A DNA stretch of 28,118 nt from Promethearchaeota archaeon (GCA_016839635.1 JAEOTV010000164.1:1-28118); one strand, 5' to 3'; counted from the first letter of the stretch, positions 13,894 to 22,242 are shown. Numbers and translations are program-made. Notes: generated by a model from the letters alone, not told the origin.

Positions 13894-14069
13894 AAAATTA
13901 CATCCTTTCTTAGAAGAAGTTCTTTTACACCATTTCTATATGTTGTTATACTATACATGCAACTAAATAAATCAGGTCTATAAGCAGCTAGACTCAAAAT
14001 ATATTTATACCTGTGAAATAATGTTCCATGCATTAAGTGGATATATTTCTGGTGCTCTTTATTCTTCAT
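13875..14069 (-). CDS. Small basic protein of unknown function (64 aa)
   Basis: The start overlaps the end of the upstream zinc-ribbon gene; the SD is weak (AAAATACG). The protein is His/Tyr/Arg-rich and helical (FHRYKYILSLAAYRPDLF). It may start later at a second Met, but that site has no SD. Confidence 0.5.
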   Translation of the reverse strand: MKNKEHQKYIHLMHGTLFHRYKYILSLAAYRPDLFSCMYSITTYRNGVKELLLRKDVILWYLGI

Positions 14070-14475
14070 CGTATTTTATTTCTGTATGATTTTCAGGTAG
14101 AGAAGCTAAAGCACATTCTAAGTGATAATATCTATTTTTTGTTTTATGTTTACGATAAATATGCCCTAAAGGTTTACTACATTCATAACAGAATTTTCCT
14201 CTTCTTAAAGATTCTATATCTAAAGATTGTCCACAAGATTGACAAGAAACATCTAATATTGTAGAAACTTGTTCCAAAAGATTTCCATTAGCTATACCAA
14301 AATCTGCGCTTAATACAGCTTTATCTAAAGCTGTTACAGTTTCTACTTTAATAAAAAATCTGTTATTAGCGCAGTTTGAACATATTAGCATACTAAACTC
14401 CTTAATTAGTTTTTTCATTTCCAAAAAACTTATAGATTTAAAAGGTTTCCTTTTTTCAAAATTTGAATTAAACAT
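14059..14475 (-). CDS. Zinc-ribbon protein with several CxxC knuckles (138 aa)
   Basis: Cys pairs CSNC, CQSCG and CYEC, plus a later HLEC segment, predict two zinc sites, the second LIM- or treble-clef-like (SKPLGHIYR between knuckles). ATG 14475 has GGGAG 7 nt upstream and overlaps the previous stop. A second, in-frame ATG at 14391 has a better SD (AAGGAG), and starting there would give 110 aa; both products may be made. Probably a protein- or RNA-binding adaptor; function unknown. Confidence 0.65.
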   Translation of the reverse strand: MFNSNFEKRKPFKSISFLEMKKLIKEFSMLICSNCANNRFFIKVETVTALDKAVLSADFGIANGNLLEQVSTILDVSCQSCGQSLDIESLRRGKFCYECSKPLGHIYRKHKTKNRYYHLECALASLPENHTEIKYDEE

Positions 14476-14731
14476 AAAGTAACTCCCAATAGATATACGG
14501 AAGCAATTCATAGTTTAGTGCATGAAACAATACAAAGTATTTATATGATAAATATGAAGATTCTTCAGATAGGTCGTAGAATAAATCTGATAAAGTTTGC
14601 ATATCTCCTTTTAAACCAATTACACCGTCATTTGGTACATAATATAACATCATATTAAAAAAGTTTTTAAGAAAATATTCAATTTTAACCTCATATACTG
14701 CTCCTGAGTTGTTCATTACTCTAATTAGCAT
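14468..14731 (-). CDS. Small protein of unknown function (87 aa)
   Basis: SD GAGGAATT lies in the end of the upstream gene. A beta start (MLIRVMNNSGAVYEVKIEYF) leads into Tyr/Leu-rich helices (SYLSYKYFVLFHALNYELL). Not recognised. Confidence 0.6.
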   Translation of the reverse strand: MLIRVMNNSGAVYEVKIEYFLKNFFNMMLYYVPNDGVIGLKGDMQTLSDLFYDLSEESSYLSYKYFVLFHALNYELLPYIYWELLYV

Positions 14732-14906
14732 ATAATTCCTCTATCATCATAAATAATATTTCTTCTGCATCTTCATTTGCTAAGTTAAAATTTTTCATTT
14801 CTACACATGATACAACAACATAAACCCATTTTTGTAGGTAATGTTTTGGCTTATGGAATTTACCTAACCCCTTAAAAATTTCATATTCTTCTGTTGGGGC
14901 ATCCAT
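14721..14906 (-). CDS. Small acidic helical protein (61 aa or longer)
   Basis: The annotated ATG at 14906 lacks an SD. The reading frame stays open, with protein-like sequence (EKIIYQRHVLERILTYI), upstream through 14963 into the end of the AAA+ gene, but contains no ATG, GTG or TTG there. Either the start is non-standard or the upstream part is chance. The C-terminus is acidic and helical (NEDAEEILFMMIEELY). Confidence 0.5.
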   Translation of the reverse strand: MDAPTEEYEIFKGLGKFHKPKHYLQKWVYVVVSCVEMKNFNLANEDAEEILFMMIEELYAN

Positions 14907-14962
14907 AATATATGTTAAAATTCTTTCGAGAACATGGCGTTGATATATTATTTTTTCTGATG

Positions 14963-15670
14963 TTAAGTATCTGTTAGTTCTCGACCTATTCGACTTATTT
15001 TTATGATGCCGAGCCTTAGTAACGATAGTTCCACCTCCTCAAAATCTGCAAGATTGAGAACTCTTCTTAAATTCTCTTTTCCCATTGGGCCATTTTTTAA
15101 AGTTTCAACAAAAGAGATTTCCTCTGGAAATAGCAAAAGACCATTTACTTTTTTAATTTCAAGCATATTTAAAAAATCTTCCATTGAACCATTAAATTGT
15201 TTAAATAAATTTCCTAGATTTTTAGCTCTGCGAGGAATTCCTCTAGATAATGAAGCTAAGAATTTCCCGTTACGTCCCTTTATTTCCGAGATTTTCATCA
15301 ATTCTCTTTGAGAGTATGGTGCTAATTCCAGAGTAAAGCAACGAGTTTTAATAGCCTCAATTACTTTTTGAGGGTCAGTTGTAGTAAAAAGAACTAATCC
15401 TGAAAAATTATCTAAGAAAATAGGCCAATCATCTTGTTTGTTACAAGAATGTATTTCATCACAAACAATTCTAGCATAAGAATGATTCCATTCAACAAGT
15501 TCTAAAATTTTAAGTGGCGGATATGGAACATCTAGATATAAAAATTTTACTCCTGCTAATTCTTTAGCAAGGGTTGTTTTTCCATGACCACTTGGAGCTA
15601 CTATTAGTAAATTTGAATTAGAATTTAATGCTAGTTTACCAACACGTTTTACCCTTTTTTGTCCAATCAT
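14963..15670 (-). CDS. RuvB-like AAA+ ATPase (235 aa)
   Basis: A compact AAA+ ATPase: Walker A APSGHGKTT (25-33), Walker B IVCDEIH, sensor 1 LFTTTDP, Arg finger KTRC and sensor 2 GIPRRAKNL, then a small winged-helix-like end (LLRLGIIKISRIGRELT). The sensor 2 GxPR and the C-terminal layout resemble RuvB, the Holliday-junction branch-migration motor, but the protein is about 100 aa shorter. It may remodel DNA or load another protein. The start overlaps the ATP-grasp stop (TAATG), so it is co-translated with the amidoligase island, which hints at a functional link but does not prove it. Confidence 0.85.
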   Translation of the reverse strand: MIGQKRVKRVGKLALNSNSNLLIVAPSGHGKTTLAKELAGVKFLYLDVPYPPLKILELVEWNHSYARIVCDEIHSCNKQDDWPIFLDNFSGLVLFTTTDPQKVIEAIKTRCFTLELAPYSQRELMKISEIKGRNGKFLASLSRGIPRRAKNLGNLFKQFNGSMEDFLNMLEIKKVNGLLLFPEEISFVETLKNGPMGKENLRRVLNLADFEEVELSLLRLGIIKISRIGRELTDT

Positions 15671-16404
15671 TATTTTTCAATAATTTCCCATTTTTCTGGA
15701 AATATCCTCCTTCCGATATTATTTCCATACCAATATAATGAATTATTATTATTAACTAAGCTTGGTGCTGAATTTACTTCTAATATAGTATATCTTTCTT
15801 CTTCCGAAGATTTCTTTCCAACATCTATACATCCAAAATCCATCTCTAAAAGAGATAAAGTTTTAGCCACTAAATTTTCTAGTGGTTCAGAAACACCTAC
15901 TAATTTAAAACTATAACCATTTGTTAAATTTCTTATAGGAAATTCATCCTCTTCTCTATCTATAACTTTTTTAAATGCCCTTATTTTCAATAAATTATCA
16001 ACAAAAAAAGCATGTATTCTAATTTCTTTTGTAAAATGCTCAAATTTTGTAAAATAATTAGCGACAGGAAGTTCATCATCTGGTTTTACCAGAGTAATAT
16101 CTTCTCCAGCTTGATGATTAAATCTTCTAGCAACTAAAACATTTTCTCTAGGTGGATTTGTCCTATATAAAGTTAATGTAGGAATTTCTTTACTAGTAAG
16201 AAAATCTATTTGTCGCATTTTATTTGTAATAATGTGCTGATTCAAAGTAGCATTAATACAAGAACTATTTCCCCAATTAACGGAAATATTACGGGATGTT
16301 TTCTCGGTAACATAAACTGGAAAGGAGTGTTCTCTAAAAAATCTAGCCAGTGCCAGTCCAGTTCTCCATGTCCAATTTTTTCTTGCTAAAATATAGTATC
16401 GCAT
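15670..16404 (-). CDS. ATP-grasp ligase (RimK/YheCD-like)
   Basis: ATP-grasp enzymes activate a carboxylate as acyl-phosphate and join it to an amine or thiol. The 244-aa protein shows VARRFNHQAGEDITLVKP (ATP-binding lid region), a central KEIRIHAFF strand and a C-terminal metal-binding MDFGCIDVG...YTILEVNSAPSL (Asp, Glu, Asn ligands). It overlaps the class II amidotransferase stop (TAATG) and the AAA+ start. It probably adds amino acids to a peptide or small molecule together with the amidoligases next to it. The substrate is unknown. Confidence 0.85.
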   Translation of the reverse strand: MRYYILARKNWTWRTGLALARFFREHSFPVYVTEKTSRNISVNWGNSSCINATLNQHIITNKMRQIDFLTSKEIPTLTLYRTNPPRENVLVARRFNHQAGEDITLVKPDDELPVANYFTKFEHFTKEIRIHAFFVDNLLKIRAFKKVIDREEDEFPIRNLTNGYSFKLVGVSEPLENLVAKTLSLLEMDFGCIDVGKKSSEEERYTILEVNSAPSLVNNNNSLYWYGNNIGRRIFPEKWEIIEK

Positions 16405-17480
16405 TACGGAGTTGACCTAACTTTGTTAATACCACTACGAACTTTTTCTACTAAACCTTTTTCTAAATCCTGTAAAAGATTAATTAGAGAATCTTGGTCA
16501 AAATCTACTATATCCATTAAATCTTCTCTAGTAAAACTGTTTATTAGAGTAGAAGTAACAGCCATTAATCCTTCCCTTCCTAATTTTTCTACATAATTAT
16601 TAAATGCATCTTTACTAGCGTTAACTTTAGAATTATCTACAACAGTACCATAACGCCCAGCATTTCTTCTATTATTTGGATAATATGTTGTAGTAGCAAC
16701 TGGCGCAGAATTTATCAAGGAACCTTTTGAAATAGGATCTTTTCTGTTCCATTCATAAATTCCATCATGAGGTATTTTTTCTTCTTCAAAATAATAATCA
16801 TTTAAAAGACATAATGCATCTAGTTCTTTTTCTACGTCAGTGCTTGCAGTAGTAACTATAGTTATACCACGTTCTTTGTCAATATATCTATTTAAAGGTT
16901 TATTTCCTTTATAGAAATATGGTTTCCATCCAGTAGTATATTTTATTGCAAACATTAAAGATGCAGACCCATGTTTGAAAAAACTAAAAGCATGTTTTAA
17001 AGCTTTTTTAACGTTCTGTCCTTCAATTAAAGCATTATCAAATTTTTCAGCTAAAAATTTACTATCCATATCAACTTCAATATCATTTTTAGCTTCTAAT
17101 GTTCCATTATGTTGTAATACAGAACATTGATTTAAAAAAGGATGTGACATAGTTGTTAATTTTTCTGCATGTTCTTTTATTTCTTCTTCTGATGCGTCTT
17201 TTTTCAGAGCAACTTTTCCTGAAGAAGCTTTACGAATATGTGTTAATAAAAATCTTGTATCTGGTAAAATACCATCAAGACAATCTCTAGGAAACCATGA
17301 AACTTTTGCTGCAAGGTGTGTTTTTCCATATAAATATTCCATTGAGCCATCAGAAAGAAAATATCCAAAACCATCAGAATGAATCTTACTATTAAGAATT
17401 TGTACTCTGAGTAGTAGCCGTACTAATTCTTTAGTCATAGGAGTTCCTTCTTTTACGAAAATTCCAGCCATATTACACAT
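16404..17480 (-). CDS. Class II glutamine amidotransferase (Ntn hydrolase)
   Basis: The protein starts MCNMAGIF: after removal of Met, Cys2 would be the N-terminal nucleophile that releases ammonia from glutamine. LLTHIRKASSGK and VLQHNGTLEAKND are the typical glutamine-binding GATase II segments. The N-terminal 220 residues or so form the Ntn domain; the C-terminal part (to residue 358) is polar and unassigned, without a recognisable synthetase domain. SD AGGAG lies inside the end of the amidoligase gene, with which it overlaps by 8 nt. It may supply ammonia to, or trim products of, the adjacent ligases. Confidence 0.9.
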   Translation of the reverse strand: MCNMAGIFVKEGTPMTKELVRLLLRVQILNSKIHSDGFGYFLSDGSMEYLYGKTHLAAKVSWFPRDCLDGILPDTRFLLTHIRKASSGKVALKKDASEEEIKEHAEKLTTMSHPFLNQCSVLQHNGTLEAKNDIEVDMDSKFLAEKFDNALIEGQNVKKALKHAFSFFKHGSASLMFAIKYTTGWKPYFYKGNKPLNRYIDKERGITIVTTASTDVEKELDALCLLNDYYFEEEKIPHDGIYEWNRKDPISKGSLINSAPVATTTYYPNNRRNAGRYGTVVDNSKVNASKDAFNNYVEKLGREGLMAVTSTLINSFTREDLMDIVDFDQDSLINLLQDLEKGLVEKVRSGINKVRSTP

Positions 17481-18531
17481 TTTTTAATTCTCCTAAATAT
17501 AAAGTTGTTTTTTCAGAAAATGATTCTACTAAACTGTTGTTAGGATGCGGATTACTTACATGTCTCATCTTTTTTGCAGTATCTTTTGGAATTAAATTTC
17601 TCCTTTCGGTAGAAAGCTCGTATTCACAAGCGTAACTCCATTCTATTGTTCTACCAGTATGAGTTCTAATTGGAGTTAAATCTATTTTATCAAAAATATT
17701 ATGGTACGATATGTTATCAACTAATTTTCCTATATAAGAAGGTTTTTGATAATCACATAATACTGCGCCTCTAAGAATTAAACTTTCTACAGAAAAAATA
17801 TAATCCTGTTTTATTAAGGAGTCAACAATTCCAATACATAAATATACCCATGTTTTGAATGTCAACAAATTAGTTGTGAAGTTAAAATGTCTAAATTCTA
17901 ATGTGCCATATAATAAATAAGCCACTAAATTTATCCCACAATATCTGGTAGGATACCATTTTGGTGGTCCTAAATCATAGCGACCCATTACAAAATAAAA
18001 ATCATTTTTACATCCAACATTTTTTATATTTCCAATAGAGGGTCTAAATCTTTCTTCTCTGTTCATAGCCCACTGAGGAGATCTTAAAGGACGATAATAA
18101 ATAAAATCATTAAAAGAACCTCTTGCTATTCCTTTTGGAGCAGAAATATCAAATAAAATTTTATCTATTTCAACTAACCAATCCCATCCTTTAATTATAT
18201 ATCTATAATCAGGAACTCCAACATGAATATGTATAGAATTATTCGCTCTACAAACTTCACAAGTATCATGTATTAGTGAAAATATTCTTGCTACAGAACC
18301 CCACATATTTTCCCCACAAGGAATTATTGGAGAAACTAATTCTGCACCAAATTTTGTTCCATTTCTACCACTACTATACATTAAATCTTTTACTTCTAAA
18401 GCTTTAGTTCTCATAGTTCTAATACTTCCATCAGTAACGGCTTTCCAGCCAGTTTTTGTTGTGGCATAAATCCAAACATCTAACGGTAAATTTGTTGTTT
18501 CAATTTCAAACCCTACAGTCATTTTTACCAT
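17473..18531 (-). CDS. Amidoligase (Amidoligase_2-type COOH-NH2 ligase)
   Basis: A glutamine-synthetase-fold ligase expected to form amide bonds with ATP. Motifs: VGFEIETTNL near the N-terminus, TGWKAVTDGSI, NNSIHIHVGVPDY (His cluster) and LEFRHFNFTT. These match the amidoligase family as described in comparative genomics (Iyer, Aravind and colleagues, 2009, cited from memory). 352 aa, full length. It overlaps the upstream class I amidotransferase stop and the downstream class II gene. The substrate is unknown; families of this type are thought to build peptide tags or gamma-glutamyl links. Confidence 0.88.
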   Translation of the reverse strand: MVKMTVGFEIETTNLPLDVWIYATTKTGWKAVTDGSIRTMRTKALEVKDLMYSSGRNGTKFGAELVSPIIPCGENMWGSVARIFSLIHDTCEVCRANNSIHIHVGVPDYRYIIKGWDWLVEIDKILFDISAPKGIARGSFNDFIYYRPLRSPQWAMNREERFRPSIGNIKNVGCKNDFYFVMGRYDLGPPKWYPTRYCGINLVAYLLYGTLEFRHFNFTTNLLTFKTWVYLCIGIVDSLIKQDYIFSVESLILRGAVLCDYQKPSYIGKLVDNISYHNIFDKIDLTPIRTHTGRTIEWSYACEYELSTERRNLIPKDTAKKMRHVSNPHPNNSLVESFSEKTTLYLGELKNV

Positions 18532-19064
18532 ATTAATCCTTTCCTTACAATATAATCCATTTCTCCTGACTTGGAAAATTCTGGATGAAACTGAACAGAA
18601 AAAATTTTCTCACCTTTTGTAATTTCCACTACACCTTCAAAACTCCCTAAAATATCTAGTGGAGTTTTTATTACTCCTTGATGATGTAAAGAATTTACAA
18701 TCTGTCCACTATCTAAAATATGCGGAGATGGATGAGGAATATCTATATGTTGAATTAATTTTCCTCCAACAAGAGCATTTAACATTTGATGTCCCCTGCA
18801 AATACCAAAACAGGGTATGTCATTTTCTTGTGCAAAATCAAAAACATCTATTTCTCTTTTATCTCGATGAAGATTACAGTAAGAATGATAATTTTCTTCT
18901 CCATAGATGTCAGGATTTATATCTGCTCCACCGGAAAAAACAATTAAATCAACATCAGAAGAATCTTTAAACCCTATTACACCAAAATCTACATTTTTAT
19001 AAAGTCTGTGGAATAAATCCGAAACTGACATATAAAAATGTCCAGTAGCCATGCGTACTTTCAT
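18525..19064 (-). CDS. Class I glutamine amidotransferase-like hydrolase (peptidase C26/PuuD-like)
   Basis: This 179-aa protein resembles gamma-glutamyl hydrolases. Motifs: DLIVFSGGADINPDIYGEE, nucleophile elbow FGICRGHQMLNAL (Cys) and FSVQFHPEFSKSG (catalytic His and Glu). The GGADINP signature favours the C26/PuuD group, which cleaves gamma-glutamyl bonds, over biosynthetic amidotransferases. Next to amidoligases it could remove or edit gamma-linked glutamate. It is shorter than PuuD (about 250 aa), so loops are trimmed. SD AGGAGAAAATTA. Confidence 0.9.
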   Translation of the reverse strand: MKVRMATGHFYMSVSDLFHRLYKNVDFGVIGFKDSSDVDLIVFSGGADINPDIYGEENYHSYCNLHRDKREIDVFDFAQENDIPCFGICRGHQMLNALVGGKLIQHIDIPHPSPHILDSGQIVNSLHHQGVIKTPLDILGSFEGVVEITKGEKIFSVQFHPEFSKSGEMDYIVRKGLIW

Positions 19065-19074
19065 TAATTTTCTC

Positions 19075-19938
19075 CTAAAAAATAATATGCATTCCTCTCA
19101 TAACTTCTTCACCTAATTCTTTATTATAAGATAAAATAGCTTCTTGAGCTTTTTCATTGAATTCGGCAAATAAAGGTACGAGAGCATCACTTTCTACTAG
19201 CGATAAAACGTATGGAATTAAATCAAATATTGCGTTTATAGTTTTTCTACTCTCTAACCACGCAACAGATGGAGTTCTGTATTCTAGTCCAGAGATATTA
19301 CCATACATTTGAGGACGATAATTTCCTGGAACTCCATAAAATTCTTGGCGAATTTTTTCTTCATTTGGGTACGGAGAGTTAAATAAACAATAAACTCCAA
19401 CAGTTTGATCAAGTCCATAAATTATAGGACGTAATAATTGATGTTCAACAGGAGAAATATGAATATGTCCACCAGCATAACGCCATTTTATTTCTTTTGC
19501 ATCAACCTCTGGAGTTGGTGAAGAATTTTCATAAATATTATATTGAGCATCGCATCCAAATCTTGTAGAATATGATAATCTTTTTTCTGGAATATTATAT
19601 TCTTCTAACAAAAGATTCAAATCAAATTTTTCAGCAGCTTTTGCTGACAGTGTTAAATCTGATGGAATTATTTCCCTTAAAGTATTTTTTGCTACGGACC
19701 AAAAATAATCCATTTCATTTGAATTTCTACAAGGTGGCACATTAAATTCAAAAGCCGCCCCATCTCCAATAATCTGAATATTATCATCTCGATAATAAAC
19801 TGGATGATAATCGGGATCATTAGGAACTAAAGTTCCAATTCTTTCTAACCCCTCTTCTTCTACACAAATTGGTGGGATAATAATTCCATCTCTTATTGCA
19901 AATATTTCAGGGTCTGAGCCCAACAAGAGTTTATTCAT
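19075..19938 (-). CDS. COOH-NH2 ligase, phage type (glutamine-synthetase fold)
   Basis: 287 aa. LLGSDPEIFAIRDG, GDGAAFEFNVPPC, YAGGHIHISPV and GLEYRTPSVAWL are the expected metal/ATP motifs of the phage COOH-NH2 ligase family. It is predicted to join a carboxylate to an amine with ATP. It follows the 296-aa unknown gene with an 8-nt overlap, with SD AAAGGAGAATAAAA. Distinct from the other two amidoligases here, so the pathway may contain three successive ligation steps or three substrates. Confidence 0.88.
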   Translation of the reverse strand: MNKLLLGSDPEIFAIRDGIIIPPICVEEEGLERIGTLVPNDPDYHPVYYRDDNIQIIGDGAAFEFNVPPCRNSNEMDYFWSVAKNTLREIIPSDLTLSAKAAEKFDLNLLLEEYNIPEKRLSYSTRFGCDAQYNIYENSSPTPEVDAKEIKWRYAGGHIHISPVEHQLLRPIIYGLDQTVGVYCLFNSPYPNEEKIRQEFYGVPGNYRPQMYGNISGLEYRTPSVAWLESRKTINAIFDLIPYVLSLVESDALVPLFAEFNEKAQEAILSYNKELGEEVMRGMHIIF

Positions 19939-20821
19939 TTTTATTCTCCTTTAGATACTCATTGAGAAAGTAATTCATAATAACTGTTTGTGATTGAATG
20001 CTATCTTTAGAAATATATCCAAGTTCCACTATTTCATCCAAGAAAAATAAATGCCTTTTAATAAAAGTAAAATTACTTCTAAAATAATGAGAATTACCTC
20101 TACGAGCATTGAATATCTTTACTAAAGTATCGAAAATATCCTCTTCAGAATTGAAATGAGAATAATTTCTTTCACCATAGCTAAAAGCTCTAAGTAGTAC
20201 AGCCATTATTTTTAAAAAAGCAACAGTAGATAATTTATATTCTGTTGTATGTTCACTTTTTAATTCAAGAGTAACAGTATATATGACAGGTTTATCTCCA
20301 TCTTTTGCATCTCGAAAAATAAGACTTCCGTATTTACCTAAAGCACATGGAGTACTTTTTTCTATAGAAATAATCTTGTAATAACTATTTTTAAATGTAC
20401 TATTCCAAGCTTCAATAAAACGAAAAGCTTCTTCAAAGAGATTTATTGTGATAAAATGGTCATCTATAGCTCCATTAAAAGTATATTGCATACAACCCTG
20501 AAAACATATCTGAAAATGGTTCTTATTTTTTACTTTTTCTAAAGTTTCACCACAACGACCTTCAAGAACATATCCTGTAGATAAATAATATGCTTCAGAT
20601 AAATGTAACTTTTCTATAGGTTCAGAATAGACTTTAAGTTTCCCATGTTTTTCTACTACATTAGAATATAGAGTAGTGTATTTATATCCTAAATGATTCA
20701 TACCAATGCTTGTTAGTTGTACTCTACCATCTGAAACTACAGCACGAACTACAGATTTTTCTTCAGGAAATCTTCCATTTTCTGTGACTATATCACCAAC
20801 GTCAATATCTTTCAATTCCAT
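19931..20821 (-). CDS. Unknown protein embedded in the amidoligase island (296 aa)
   Basis: No family recognised. The N-terminal 60 residues or so look like a small beta-barrel (ELKDIDVGDIVTENGRF, GRVQLTSIGM). The middle is mixed alpha/beta with several Cys (GRCGET, CFQGCMQY, TPCALGKYG). The C-terminal 100 residues are helical, with aromatic and basic patches (RNYSHFNSEEDIF, HYFRSNFTFIKRHLFFLDEI). It overlaps the COOH-NH2 ligase start, so it is probably co-translated with it. It could be a substrate carrier, an adaptor or another enzyme of the island. Confidence 0.75.
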   Translation of the reverse strand: MELKDIDVGDIVTENGRFPEEKSVVRAVVSDGRVQLTSIGMNHLGYKYTTLYSNVVEKHGKLKVYSEPIEKLHLSEAYYLSTGYVLEGRCGETLEKVKNKNHFQICFQGCMQYTFNGAIDDHFITINLFEEAFRFIEAWNSTFKNSYYKIISIEKSTPCALGKYGSLIFRDAKDGDKPVIYTVTLELKSEHTTEYKLSTVAFLKIMAVLLRAFSYGERNYSHFNSEEDIFDTLVKIFNARRGNSHYFRSNFTFIKRHLFFLDEIVELGYISKDSIQSQTVIMNYFLNEYLKENKNE

Positions 20822-21014
20822 CTTTTCTCCATTTTTATATGATAAGAATAAAATAATTATACTACTATAAATTTTTCTATAAGATCCTCCTTTTTAATGA
20901 AAACTTCTGTAAACAATAGCAAACTAAATCCGCAGATTTAGTTGGTTAGTATTCATAACCAATAAAAAACTCACACTCTTTAAAGAGTGTGAGTCTTTAA
21001 TTCATTATGAAACT
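20822..21014 (-). other. Intergenic region with terminator, hairpin and orphan SD
   Basis: No gene. Read leftward it holds the terminator at 20961-20994, a hairpin (AACTAAATC/GATTTAGTT, about 20925-20943) and an AAAAAGGAGG SD-like run (20886-20895) with no start codon within range. The SD of the next gene (GGAGAAAAG) comes about 55 nt later. Confidence 0.6.
20961..20994 (-). terminator. Intrinsic terminator inside the long operon (leftward)
   Basis: A 26-nt near-perfect palindrome (20969-20981 with 20982-20994, CTCACACTCTTT arms) is followed leftward by TTTTTTATT. It separates the membrane-protein gene from the amidoligase core, so downstream genes would need read-through, antitermination or their own weak promoter. 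Confidence 0.8.
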
Positions 21015-21362
21015 TTATTTAATTAAACGAAGTAATTCTTTTAGAACTAAGAAGTCTGCGGTGTAAAAAGTTCTAAAAACTGAATTTCCAAAAGACAGTG
21101 TTGTAATAAGAGAACAAAGAGCAAAAAATCCAGAAACTATACTCATACCATCAAATCCTTCATCTTCTTCAAATTTAATTAATTTTAAAGTAAGAATAAA
21201 AAGAATCAAAAATACTATAAATGCTAGTATTGTCCAAACTATATCTGTATAAGCATCTGCCACAACTTTTTTATATGTTGCTTGCCATATAAAAGGTCCA
21301 GATGTTTTCACAAAAGTAATTAATTCTTCGAGAGTTTTATAAGCTAAGCCTTCAATATCCAT
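21015..21362 (-). CDS. Membrane protein with two transmembrane segments (115 aa)
   Basis: Two hydrophobic stretches, about residues 40-63 (IVWTILAFIVFLILFILTLK) and 73-95 (SIVSGFFALCSLITTLSFG), are separated by an acidic loop (EEDEGFDG). The N-terminal 35 residues are amphipathic helix. Holin-like in size, but it stands among early/metabolic genes and away from any lysis gene, so a membrane anchor for the island is equally possible. SD AAGGAGAAAATATAA. Confidence 0.65.
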   Translation of the reverse strand: MDIEGLAYKTLEELITFVKTSGPFIWQATYKKVVADAYTDIVWTILAFIVFLILFILTLKLIKFEEDEGFDGMSIVSGFFALCSLITTLSFGNSVFRTFYTADFLVLKELLRLIK

Positions 21363-21378
21363 TTATATTTTCTCCTTT

Positions 21379-22173
21379 CTATAAGTTTTCTAATAAATTG
21401 AAAGAAAAATCCACAATACTGTAAATATTATCAAAAACTTTTGTTGAAAAAGGAAGACTACGATACTCAAATCCGTGAGGTTTTATCTCGTAAAATCCTG
21501 GTAAACGATATTTAAGAGTTCTTTCATTTGAAATATACCTGTGTAAAATATTTTCATCAAATTCTTTTATGAAGTGATAAATTACAGGCTTAGTAATTCT
21601 CGATGCTGAAACTTTAACTTCTCTTTCGATAGATTTAACCTCAGATTTTTTGTAAAGAGAGAGATTTACAGTTCCAGCATCCCCAATTCCCAAAGGAATT
21701 TCTATTGGAGTGTAGACATCTTTATCTTCTTTCCAATATCTTTTTTCCACCTGCAAACTGCTAAAATGAACATGAAGTCCAATAGATAAAAAATGGCGAA
21801 ATATTTTGCCATTTTTTATTTCAGCATCTGTATAGGTTAACAAATCTGTGTCGTAAATATTTTTACATTGAGCAATAGATTTTGTTCCCATACGTCGTAG
21901 AATTTCAGCATAAAATTCTGGAGTAACAAGAACATGACCACTACCAAGATGAATAGTTACTCCAGCTTTTTCTGCTTTTTCTTTGGTTTTATACCACTCT
22001 GTTAAAAAGTTTCCAACAGTTTCAGCACGAGTTTTTCCTGGTGGAGCACGAAATTCCCCCAAAATAGGAAACTCATCTGTATCAAAACCATAGTCAGCAG
22101 GAAAAACTGGATTTTTATCTACATCGTCAAATACAAAAAATTCAGCTTCTAAACCTACTTTGTTTTCAAACAT
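21379..22173 (-). CDS. Third amidoligase/GS-like COOH-NH2 ligase
   Basis: 264 aa. KVGLEAEFFVFDD, GEFRAPPGKTRAE, GLHVHFSSLQ and GFEYRSLPFST parallel the (G)xExE...HxHx...E(F/Y)R pattern of amidoligases, so the ATP/metal-binding core is present. It differs from the other two copies in spacing and is the first gene of the island in transcription order. SD AAAAGGAGAAAG. Predicted to form an amide bond with ATP; substrate unknown. Confidence 0.8.
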   Translation of the reverse strand: MFENKVGLEAEFFVFDDVDKNPVFPADYGFDTDEFPILGEFRAPPGKTRAETVGNFLTEWYKTKEKAEKAGVTIHLGSGHVLVTPEFYAEILRRMGTKSIAQCKNIYDTDLLTYTDAEIKNGKIFRHFLSIGLHVHFSSLQVEKRYWKEDKDVYTPIEIPLGIGDAGTVNLSLYKKSEVKSIEREVKVSASRITKPVIYHFIKEFDENILHRYISNERTLKYRLPGFYEIKPHGFEYRSLPFSTKVFDNIYSIVDFSFNLLENL

Positions 22174-22200
22174 TCTTTCTCCTTTTTATTTATGACAGCA

Positions 22201-22232
22201 CAAAAGCCCACACATAAAAGTGTGGGCTTTTG
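22201..22232. terminator. Terminator-like hairpin
   Basis: A 13-bp stem (CAAAAGCCCACAC 22201-22213 with 22220-22232) and ATAAAA loop. Leftward it ends in only four Ts; rightward the T-run is longer. It probably attenuates leftward transcription before the first amidoligase. Confidence 0.65.
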
Positions 22233-22242
22233 TTTTTCTTAT

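Noticed and set aside
21015..21362. Calling the two-pass membrane protein a holin
   Set aside because: Size fits, but there is no endolysin nearby and it sits in an early/metabolic block.
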